Shown here: one piece after another, positions 1 through 6,523 of the stretch
How the letters are laid out: each line of letters starts with the position of its first letter
Numbering within the stretch: the stretch's first letter is position 1
Assembly (NCBI GenBank): GCA_964460345.1
Contig: CAYWRO010000107.1
Coordinates: 1-10,040 of the forward strand
Origin: CAYWRO01 sp964460345
Lineage (GTDB): Bacteria; Planctomycetota; Phycisphaerae; Phycisphaerales; UBA1924
Direction of reading: 5' to 3'
Length of the DNA stretch: 10,040 nucleotides
The notes under the pieces: generated by a model
The model's input: the letters and a program-made list of their open reading frames with translations, nothing else
Databases searched by the model: none
Told to the model about the DNA's origin: nothing
Translations under genes and position numbers: made by a program

Positions 1-1043
1 GTGGGGCGGGGGGGTTGTTGCAGGCGGACAAGCTGCACCCGACCGCCGCGGGGCTGGTGTCGATGTGCGTGGCGGCGCTGGGGGAGCTTGAGTCGCGCGG
101 GGTGATCAAGCGCGCGGACTTTCACGCGGATGAGGCGACGGTGCTGGAGCGCCTGCCGCTGCGGGCGTGGCGCGTGGAGAAGAGCCGCCGCGGCGGGCCG
201 CTGGCGATGCTGCGGCTGATGTCGCTGTCGAACGCCTTTTCGGAGGCGATTGACGCGAAGGATTGCGATCGGGCCGCTCGGATCGGGCAGGAGTTGATTG
301 ACGAAGCGGCCGCGCTGCGCACGGCGCCGCACGACATGGCCGGCATCGGGGCGTGGTTCACGCTGCTGTCGTACGGGACGTGTCCTGATGCGCGGACGAA
401 CGTGCTGCGCTGGCGTGAGCAGTTGTGGTTGAAGGTGCGGGTGTCGCAGCCGGACCCGTGGCCGCTGGAGCTGTGGTCGATTTTGAATGATGCGCTGGGG
501 GAAGAGCGGCGGACGCTGGAGCGGCTGCTGGAGGTGCAGCGCGAGGTGGGTGATCTGGCGGCGTACGAGGATGTGGTGCGGGACATGTACCGCGAGTTTG
601 TCCGGACTGCGCCGGTGGAAGTGATGCTGCTGTTTCCCGATGTGCAGGGCCGAGTGGATGAGTTGAACGAGGATGTGGCGAAGGCGTTTGAGAAGTCGAA
701 ACGCCCGATCGAACGGGACAGATGGCTGGCGGCCATGGAGGACGTGCGACGGGAGAGCGGGCGGATGATCGGCAAGAGCGAGGAGGAGATCGAGCAGGAG
801 ATCCGCGACATGTACGACCCGCTCGTGCAACTGGAGAACGACCTCCTGGGCCTGGCGGTGAAGTACGCCGAACTCGAGCGGGCGCTGGTGGCGGCCGGGC
901 GGGGAGAGGAGGCGGGAAGCGTGAGGGCGACGGCGGAGGCGGGGATCGGGCCGGAGCGGTACGCGGCGGGGTGGGAGCGGCTCGAGGCGGAGATCTTGAA
1001 GGCGGCGGAGGAGGCCGAGCGGGAGGCGGCGGCCACCCCCTGA
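1..1043 (+). CDS. SGNH/GDSL-type hydrolase C-terminus with long helical extension (5' partial)
   Basis: The frame is open to the left edge, so the true start lies outside the window. The first visible residues read LLQADKLHPTAAGL. The D (bases 27-29) and H (36-38) in the pattern D-x-x-H-P-T match block V of SGNH/GDSL hydrolases, which carries two of the three catalytic residues and normally sits at the end of that domain. A hydrolase domain therefore probably precedes the window, acting on an ester or carbohydrate-ester substrate that cannot be named. About 310 residues follow the block, far more than the short helix that usually ends the family. This tail is mostly helical and charged, with Glu/Arg-rich heptad-like stretches over the last 100 residues that suggest a coiled coil. 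I recognise no domain in it. The SGNH assignment rests on one motif; the reading frame itself is well supported by codon bias. The next gene starts about 150 bases downstream and appears to have its own promoter. Confidence 0.72.
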   Translation, partial: GAGGLLQADKLHPTAAGLVSMCVAALGELESRGVIKRADFHADEATVLERLPLRAWRVEKSRRGGPLAMLRLMSLSNAFSEAIDAKDCDRAARIGQELIDEAAALRTAPHDMAGIGAWFTLLSYGTCPDARTNVLRWREQLWLKVRVSQPDPWPLELWSILNDALGEERRTLERLLEVQREVGDLAAYEDVVRDMYREFVRTAPVEVMLLFPDVQGRVDELNEDVAKAFEKSKRPIERDRWLAAMEDVRRESGRMIGKSEEEIEQEIRDMYDPLVQLENDLLGLAVKYAELERALVAAGRGEEAGSVRATAEAGIGPERYAAGWERLEAEILKAAEEAEREAAATP

Positions 1044-1083
1044 AACAGGGCAGGATTTGGGTGGGGCGATGGCATTTTCGCAC

Positions 1084-1112
1084 TTGATCCAAGGGACGGC
1101 GGCTGCTTTACT
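1084..1112 (+). promoter_or_regulatory. Candidate sigma-70 promoter for rpsU
   Basis: TTGATC at 1084-1089 (4/6 to the -35 consensus) is followed after 17 bases by TTTACT at 1107-1112 (4/6 to the -10 consensus). It lies in the 153-base gap after the first gene and would give an rpsU leader of roughly 75-80 bases. The short stretch before it (1033-1064) can fold weakly, with CCCTG/CAGGG around the stop codon of the first gene, but it has no T tract. Confidence 0.35.
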
Positions 1113-1196
1113 AGGAACCCATCGTCCGGGGTACGGTCGTTGGGTGTTTGTTTAGAGTTGATCGAGCCCGGGACTGAGTTCGAGAAAGGCACGCGA

Positions 1197-1481
1197 ATGG
1201 CGATTCGGATCAAGGCGCGCGGCGGCGAAGGCGTCGACCAGATGATGCGCCGCTTCAAGAAGCTCTGCGAGAAAGAGGGCCTGACGAAGGACATCAAGCG
1301 CAAGGAGTTCTACGAGAAGCCCTCCGAGCGCAAGGCCCGTGCCGCCCGCAAGTCCGTTGCCCGCCGCGTGCGCGAGGCGATGGGCCCCGTCGGGCCGAAG
1401 AGCCGCAAGGGCGCCGGCGACAAGATGGGCGCCGGCGGCAAGGGCGGGGGCGGCGGCCGTTCCGGCGGTCCGCGGCGGTAA
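1197..1481 (+). CDS. rpsU: Small ribosomal subunit protein bS21 with glycine-rich C-terminal tail
   Basis: bS21 is a basic protein of the 30S subunit that binds near the 3' end of 16S rRNA and helps initiation. Residues 11-60 hold the family core: an N-terminal helix with RRFKKLCEKEGL, then KRKEFYEKPSERKARA and a basic helix (KSVARRVRE). I chose the ATG at 1197, giving 94 residues, because the protein then begins MAIRIKARGGEG as family members do and a purine-rich GAGAAAGG sits 7 bases upstream; an in-frame TTG at 1140 is unsupported. bS21 is usually 60-70 residues. Here about 25-30 extra residues form a tail rich in Gly, Lys and Arg that ends in GGPRR, a composition typical of flexible RNA-binding tails. 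No neighbouring ribosomal gene is present, so it is probably transcribed alone. Confidence 0.93.
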   Translation: MAIRIKARGGEGVDQMMRRFKKLCEKEGLTKDIKRKEFYEKPSERKARAARKSVARRVREAMGPVGPKSRKGAGDKMGAGGKGGGGGRSGGPRR

Positions 1482-1497
1482 CTGAGAGATTGCAACT

Positions 1498-1627
1498 GAT
1501 CGCGGGCGATCGCCTGCGGTCAGTCTTTGACCGTCTGACTCGCCGCTGTGTTGATCAGCGGCGATGGGTGACAGAACCTTTCGACATTTGATGCGCAGGG
1601 GAGGGATGGTCATACCGGCGGTCCCTC
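1498..1627 (+). promoter_or_regulatory. Cluster of stem-loops between rpsU and hppA
   Basis: Four perfect inverted repeats lie in 130 bases. GATCG/CGATC is at 1498-1511 with a 4-base loop. CGGTCA/TGACCG is at 1517-1533 with a 5-base loop. TCGCCGCTG/CAGCGGCGA is at 1540-1564, a 9-bp stem with a 7-base loop. GAGGGA/TCCCTC is at 1601-1627. None is followed by a T tract, so a classical intrinsic terminator is not shown; they may slow transcription after rpsU or form a structured hppA leader. The rest of the gap to 1681 holds no recognisable promoter, only a weak TTGATG at 1588 without a good -10. The hppA ribosome binding site GGAG is at 1671-1674. Confidence 0.4.
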
Positions 1628-1681
1628 TGTGTTCGTTTCTTCGGGGCTGTCCGGGCGTCCTTCCTGCTTGGGAGCCAACCG

Positions 1682-4441
1682 ATGAATCTGACGCTTCTTC
1701 CCGCCGCCATTGGCGACATCCCCGTCTATGCCTGGGTTGCGCCGGTGGGCGGCATCGTGGCATTGGCGATGGCGACGGTCTTCTCGCGCGCGGTGATGCA
1801 GCGCAGCGAGGGGGACGAGGAGATGATCCGGATCGCCCAGGCGGTGCGTGAAGGCGCGATCGCGTATCTGAAGCGGCAGTACAAGGTGGTGGCCGGCGTC
1901 TTTGTGGCGCTGGTCGTGTTCCTGGGCATCCTTTCGGCGCTCCACCTGCAGCCGGCGCTGTCGATGATCGGCGTGCCGCTGGCGGGGTTCCTCTCCGGCC
2001 TGTGCGGCTGGTTCGGCATGAAGATGGCGACGAACGCCTCAGCCCGGACGGCGTTCGCGGCCAAGCAGTCGCTCAACGACGGGTTGACGGTGGCGTTCCG
2101 CTCCGGCGCGGTGATGGGGCTGAACGTCGTCGGGTTTGCGATTCTCGACGTGTCGTTCTGGTTCATCCTGCTCAATGCGCTGGGGCTCTATGACATCCAG
2201 ACGTTGACGACGATCATGCTGTCCTTCGGCATGGGCGCCTCGACGCAGGCGCTCTTCGCGCGTGTCGGCGGCGGCATCTACACCAAGGCCGCGGACGTCG
2301 GGGCGGACCTGGTCGGCAAGGTGGAAGCGGGGATCCCCGAGGACGACGCCCGCAACCCGGCGACGATCGCGGACAACGTTGGCGACAACGTCGGGGACGT
2401 GGCCGGCATGGGCGCCGACCTGTACGAGTCGTACTACGGATCGATTCTGGCGACGCTGGCGCTGGGGGCCGCCGCGGCGTTCACGATGGGGGAACTGAGC
2501 ATCGGGCAGCGGGGCGAGTTCGCGTTCCTGCTGGCGGCCGCGCCGCTGACGCTCGCGGGCCTCGGGATTCTGTGCTCGGTGGCGGGGATTTTCGCGGTGA
2601 AGGCGAAGGAGGGGGCGAGCTTCGCGCAGCTTCTCAAGGGGTTGCACAAGGGTGTTTACGTCGCATCGGCGCTGATTCTGGTCGTGACGTTCCTCGCGCT
2701 GTACCTGCTTTTCGGTGGTGAGGGCGCCTCGGCGTGGCTGGCCGATGCGGGGACGAGCTGGTGGCGGATGGGCCTGGCGATCGCCTCGGGCCTGGTGGCG
2801 GGGAACGTGATCGCGTACGCAACGGAGTACTACACGTCGTATGAGCACCCGCCGACGAAGCGCATCAGCGAGCAGGCGCTGACGGGACCGGCGACGGTGA
2901 TCATCGCGGGCATCGCCGAGGGGATGAAGTCCACGTGGGCGTCGCTGCTGGTGGTGGTGATCGCGATCATCGCGGCGTTCACGTTTGCGGGCGGGGCGGA
3001 AAACTTCCTGATGGGCCTGTACGGGGTGGGGATCGCGGCGGTCGGCATGCTGTCGACGCTGGGCATCACGCTTGCCACCGACGCCTACGGGCCGATCGCG
3101 GACAATGCGGGCGGCAACGCCGAGATGACGGGCCAGCCGCCGCACGTGCGCGAGCGGACGGACATGCTTGACTCGCTCGGCAACACGACTGCGGCGACGG
3201 GTAAGGGCTTCGCGATCGGGTCGGCGGCGTTGACGGCCCTGGCGCTGTTTGCGGCGTACGTGCAGGTGGTGCAGACGCAGGTGAACCACCAGGCGATGAC
3301 GTTCTTCGAGCAGAGCGCGATCACCGCGCCGGAGGGCGTTGAGCAGTACGCGGTCTACCACGAGTACAACAAGTTTGTGCTGGTCTTCGAGACGGAAGAC
3401 GGTCGGATTCTCGAAGGCGGCATGCTGCTGCAGCCCGACCGGGTGACGGCGGTGGGGACGGACCATGGGGGCGCGATTGACTTCGACGCGATCGAGCCGG
3501 GCACGGTTTTCCCGATCGTGGGAGGCAGCAGCGAGCCGATTGCCGATGCGCGGCGCGTGTACGCGGAGCACACGGTTGACCACGGCGATCATTCGGATCG
3601 GTACCAGTTCGAACTGGTGTCGGCCAAGACGGGGACGATCGGGGACGTGCTGGACTTCTACGACGTTTCGCTGACCAACCCGAGCGTGCTGGGCGGGCTG
3701 TTCATCGGCGTGCTGCTGACGTTCCTCTTCTGCGCGATGACCATGAACGCTGTGGGCCGCGCGGCCTATGCGATGATGCGGGAGTGCCGCCGCCAGTTTG
3801 CGATCATGCGAGACGGCTTCCGCAAGCAGGGGATGAGCGAGACGGACATCGCCAACCCGGAGTCGTGGCCGAAGCGCATCGATGTGGACGGCAAGCAGTA
3901 TCCGGACTACGCCAACTGCGTTTCGATCTCGACGGCCGGCGCGCAGCGTGAGATGATCGTGCCGTCGCTGCTGGCGATTCTCGTTCCGGTCGCGGTCGGG
4001 CTGGTCCTGAGCGTTCCGGGCGTGATGGGCATGCTGGCGGGTGGATTGGTCTCCGGCTTTGCCGTGGCGGTCTTCATGGCCAATGCGGGCGGCGCGTGGG
4101 ACAACGCCAAGAAGCTGCTGGAGTCGTTCGGCCGCATCACGGCGAGCGATGTCGTGAATGGGGATGCGCGGAACCGTATCCCGGAAGGGGTTCGCGATGC
4201 GATCGTGGCCCGGGCGGACGAACTGGTCCGCACCGGTAAGGGGGACACCATCGTCTACGGCAAGGGCTCGGATGACCACAAGGCGACGGTCGTGGGTGAC
4301 ACGGTGGGTGACCCCTTCAAGGACACTTCGGGGCCGTCTCTGAACATCCTGATCAAACTGATCTCGATCGTGTCGGTCGTGTTCGCCGGCTTGATCGTGA
4401 AGTTCGGGCCGGTGGTCGGCGCCATGCTCGGCCTGAACTGA
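1682..4441 (+). CDS. hppA: Membrane-bound ion-translocating pyrophosphatase, extra-long form
   Basis: The enzyme hydrolyses cytoplasmic pyrophosphate and uses the energy to pump H+ and/or Na+ out of the cytoplasm. The catalytic motifs are intact: YTKAADVGADLVGKVE near residues 200-215, EDDARNPATIADNVGDNVGD near 220-239, DNAGGNAEM at 474-482, NAGGAWDNAKK at 801-811 and HKATVVGDTVGDPFKD at 866-881. About 16 hydrophobic segments are visible. The ATG at 1682 has GGAG 7 bases upstream. Residue 504 is Ala in NTTAATGKGF, where K+-independent enzymes carry Lys, so a K+-dependent type is inferred. Glu249 in DLYESY is the helix-6 Glu placement known from Na+-pumping members, so Na+ transport is possible. 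At 919 residues it exceeds the usual 650-770. The excess lies mainly in about 125 residues near 532-660 on the predicted periplasmic side, plus enlarged cytoplasmic loops near 712-738 and 815-858. It is probably monocistronic, since a strong terminator follows. Confidence 0.96.
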   Translation: MNLTLLPAAIGDIPVYAWVAPVGGIVALAMATVFSRAVMQRSEGDEEMIRIAQAVREGAIAYLKRQYKVVAGVFVALVVFLGILSALHLQPALSMIGVPLAGFLSGLCGWFGMKMATNASARTAFAAKQSLNDGLTVAFRSGAVMGLNVVGFAILDVSFWFILLNALGLYDIQTLTTIMLSFGMGASTQALFARVGGGIYTKAADVGADLVGKVEAGIPEDDARNPATIADNVGDNVGDVAGMGADLYESYYGSILATLALGAAAAFTMGELSIGQRGEFAFLLAAAPLTLAGLGILCSVAGIFAVKAKEGASFAQLLKGLHKGVYVASALILVVTFLALYLLFGGEGASAWLADAGTSWWRMGLAIASGLVAGNVIAYATEYYTSYEHPPTKRISEQALTGPATVIIAGIAEGMKSTWASLLVVVIAIIAAFTFAGGAENFLMGLYGVGIAAVGMLSTLGITLATDAYGPIADNAGGNAEMTGQPPHVRERTDMLDSLGNTTAATGKGFAIGSAALTALALFAAYVQVVQTQVNHQAMTFFEQSAITAPEGVEQYAVYHEYNKFVLVFETEDGRILEGGMLLQPDRVTAVGTDHGGAIDFDAIEPGTVFPIVGGSSEPIADARRVYAEHTVDHGDHSDRYQFELVSAKTGTIGDVLDFYDVSLTNPSVLGGLFIGVLLTFLFCAMTMNAVGRAAYAMMRECRRQFAIMRDGFRKQGMSETDIANPESWPKRIDVDGKQYPDYANCVSISTAGAQREMIVPSLLAILVPVAVGLVLSVPGVMGMLAGGLVSGFAVAVFMANAGGAWDNAKKLLESFGRITASDVVNGDARNRIPEGVRDAIVARADELVRTGKGDTIVYGKGSDDHKATVVGDTVGDPFKDTSGPSLNILIKLISIVSVVFAGLIVKFGPVVGAMLGLN

Positions 4442-4465
4442 AGCGGTCACTCCAGATGACGTCTG

Positions 4466-4500
4466 AACGCCCGCGGCCTCGGCCGCGGGCGTTTTTCTTT
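4466..4500 (+). terminator. Rho-independent terminator of hppA
   Basis: CGCCCGCGGCC at 4468-4478 and GGCCGCGGGCG at 4481-4491 form a near-perfect GC-rich hairpin (ten or eleven pairs, tiny loop), followed directly by TTTTTCTTT at 4492-4500. It lies 25 bases after the hppA stop codon. Confidence 0.93.
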
Positions 4501-4652
4501 GGCCGTGGTTGTCCGTCGGTGAGCCCCCCTCAATCCGGGATGAGTCAGGCGGCGGAACCGGGGGTGTCGGGGGCGAGGTGCGAGGTTTGGCCGGGTGTTG
4601 ACCGCACGGGGGTTGCGTGGCGGGCAAGGGGGCGGTAGGCTGAGCGTATCTT

Positions 4653-4673
4653 GAGCGGGCGCTCGTCCCGCTT
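4653..4673 (+). promoter_or_regulatory. Stem-loop in the leader of the pseudopilin gene
   Basis: AGCGGG at 4654-4659 pairs with CCCGCT at 4667-4672 around a 7-base loop, and one G-T pair extends it outwards. It lies 42 bases before the pseudopilin start codon. The rest of 4501-4714 is G-rich, and I see no convincing promoter; TTGACC at 4598 has no -10 partner at 16-18 bases. Confidence 0.25.
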
Positions 4674-4714
4674 CCGACGCCCTGGATCTCCCGGCGGGGG
4701 CAGGAGGGCTCGAC

Positions 4715-5503
4715 ATGACGGACACAGGCCGCCGCGGCTTTACGCTGATCGAACTGCTGGTGGTGATTGCGATCGTCGCGCTGCTGGTGAGCATTCTGCT
4801 GCCGGCGCTGAGCGGCGCGAGGGAGGCGGGGCGGGCGGCGGTGTGCCTGGCGAATGTGCGGCAGGTGACGCTGAGCACGTTCACGTATGCGAACGACTAC
4901 AGGGTCATCCCTGGAACGTATTGGCAGGGACCGATCAACCTGGACTGGTCGGGGGTGAACAACCGCATTTACCTGCAGAATCGCGCCGCGTATCGGCACC
5001 CGCTGCTGGCATCACCGCTGGCGGGGTACATCGACGAGGTGGATCACATCCTCGAATGCCCGACGGTGAAGCGCGATGCGAACACGATCTTCGACTACAC
5101 GGCGATCATTCGGATGGCGGGGGCGCGAACGGACCTGAGCTGGCAGGCGGGATACCACAAGAATCCGGCGCGGTGGGCATCGCCGACGGAAGAGCTGATC
5201 TACTTCAAAGCGCTGCCGCTGTTCGTGGAGGAGCATGAGGAGTTCTACAACCGGCCGTTCGACGATGGGTCGTGGGCTGGACGTGATCAGTTCGCCGTGA
5301 AACGTCACCAGGATGGGGCGCGGATCGGGTACCTGGATGGATCGGTTTCAGGGCTCAAGCCTCCGGTGGGGCCGCAGGACGCGGTGGAGGAGCAGCAGCT
5401 CGACACGTCGGCGTACAACGTGATGATCCTGGCAAAAGGGCAGCGGTTTCCAGTGCGGTCGGCAACGCATCTCGAGTTCGGCTGGGTGAACGGGCCTCGC
5501 TGA
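4715..5503 (+). CDS. Prepilin-type N-terminal methylation protein with H-X9-DG motif
   Basis: The protein has 262 residues. The N-terminus reads MTDTGRRG followed by FTLIELLVVIAIVALLVSILLP. This is a type IV pilin/type II secretion pseudopilin leader, with predicted prepilin-peptidase cleavage after Gly8, the conserved Glu at mature position 5 (Glu13) and a hydrophobic helix that anchors it in the inner membrane. The C-terminal part contains RHQDGARIGYLDGS, in which His198 is followed by nine residues and then Asp208-Gly209. This H-X9-DG motif marks a large family expanded in Planctomycetes, whose precise role is unknown but which is thought to relate to surface filaments or secretion. The ATG at 4715 is well supported by AGGAGG at 4702-4707, 7 bases upstream. 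No other pilus or secretion genes are in the window. The next gene is convergent, with only 24 bases between the two stop codons and no clear terminator. Confidence 0.9.
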   Translation: MTDTGRRGFTLIELLVVIAIVALLVSILLPALSGAREAGRAAVCLANVRQVTLSTFTYANDYRVIPGTYWQGPINLDWSGVNNRIYLQNRAAYRHPLLASPLAGYIDEVDHILECPTVKRDANTIFDYTAIIRMAGARTDLSWQAGYHKNPARWASPTEELIYFKALPLFVEEHEEFYNRPFDDGSWAGRDQFAVKRHQDGARIGYLDGSVSGLKPPVGPQDAVEEQQLDTSAYNVMILAKGQRFPVRSATHLEFGWVNGPR

Positions 5504-5527
5504 GCGGCGGTGGTCGGCGGGCCGGGC

Positions 5528-6523
5528 TTATGGCGTCCAGGCGCGGGCCCAGTAGAACCAGAACGCGGCGCTCTCGCGGGCCATGAAGTAGGGAAGGCGC
5601 ACCAGCGGGCCATCCCGTTGAGGGGAGGGGGACGTAACCAGATCCAGGCCGTCGTGCATCGCCAGCATGCGGATACGCGGCAGGTGATAGAAGTGGCTGA
5701 CGGCAATGGCGCTGCCGAGGTTTCGCTCGCGCAGCATCGCCGCGGCGTTGGCAACGGTTGCGCTGGTGTTGAGGCCGGAGAAATCAAGGAGGATGGCGTC
5801 GGGCGGAACGCCCTGGGCCACGGCCAGGTTGCGCATCGCTTCGCACTCGTGCACGGCGCCGTCGCCGGGGCCGCCGGACATGATCAGCAAGGGGGCGACG
5901 CCGCGGCGGTGGAGGTCACACGCGTGAAGGACGCGGTCGCTCAGTGCGTCAGAAGGGCGGCCGTCGGCGTAGGCTCGCGCGCCGAAGACGACGATGGCAT
6001 CGGCGGAGCGGGCGTAGCAGGTGGTGCCGAAGAAGAGCATCTGAGCGACCGGGAAGAGGCCGGCCAGGAGGGCGGCGACGGCGAGTCCGCTGACGGCGCT
6101 GGCCGCCCGGGAGGCGCGGGCAGCTTGCGGCGGCCTCGTGAGAGCCCCGGCAAGCAGCGCGAGCAGGAGGAGGCAGACGATGAGCGAGAGCGGGATCGGC
6201 ACCTGCGCCGCAATGCGGCCGCGGGCGAGGAGAACGTAGAAGGAGATTGTGTTCGCCAGCGCGATCGCGATCAGGGGGGTGAGGGCGGCGATCGTCGCTT
6301 TGCGGCAGAGTGGCCCTCTTCGACGGGCGGCGGAGACGGTAAGGATGAGCCCACAGCCGAGCAGAAGGACATTGCCGATCGCTGCGAGCGCCCGAGTATC
6401 GAGCAGCCACTCGGCGCCATTCAGTCCCGGGCGGAGCCAGCCCGCCAGCACGTTCAAGACAAGGAACGCGCCGATCGCACCGCACGCGCCGCGCACAGCA
6501 CCATCAACGAGCGTGTGGCGCAT
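5528..6523 (-). CDS. DUF218/YdcF-type membrane protein (ElyC/SanA-like domain)
   Basis: The chosen protein has 331 residues. About five hydrophobic helices come first (roughly residues 10-30, 46-64, 77-99, 108-128 and 142-165). A soluble DUF218 domain follows from residue 173, with ADAIVVFGARAYADGRPS, Asp/Arg of SDALSDRV, MSGGPGDG at 215-222, Glu226 and Glu228, and SHFYHLPR at 276-283. Relatives include E. coli SanA, YdcF and ElyC, which act in envelope integrity or polyprenyl-lipid handling; the exact function here is unknown. The start is uncertain. The ATG at 6523 places the first helix near the N-terminus and overlaps the upstream dehydratase gene by 20 bases, which suggests translational coupling, but no Shine-Dalgarno sequence is visible. 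An ATG at 6568 (346 residues) has GGTGGA 7 bases upstream but overlaps more deeply. A longer frame reaching 6646 adds only Ser-rich, low-complexity sequence and is unlikely. Confidence 0.85.
   Translation of the reverse strand: MRHTLVDGAVRGACGAIGAFLVLNVLAGWLRPGLNGAEWLLDTRALAAIGNVLLLGCGLILTVSAARRRGPLCRKATIAALTPLIAIALANTISFYVLLARGRIAAQVPIPLSLIVCLLLLALLAGALTRPPQAARASRAASAVSGLAVAALLAGLFPVAQMLFFGTTCYARSADAIVVFGARAYADGRPSDALSDRVLHACDLHRRGVAPLLIMSGGPGDGAVHECEAMRNLAVAQGVPPDAILLDFSGLNTSATVANAAAMLRERNLGSAIAVSHFYHLPRIRMLAMHDGLDLVTSPSPQRDGPLVRLPYFMARESAAFWFYWARAWTP

Noticed and set aside
1527..1555. Promoter TTGACC-17-GTTGAT before hppA
   Set aside because: The -10 matches the consensus in only three positions and both boxes are parts of the stem-loops there.
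2039..4999. Minus-strand open frame of 986 codons
   Set aside because: It is the antisense of hppA and the pseudopilin gene; the product is Arg/His/Gln-rich, with no domain, as expected from GC-rich antisense.
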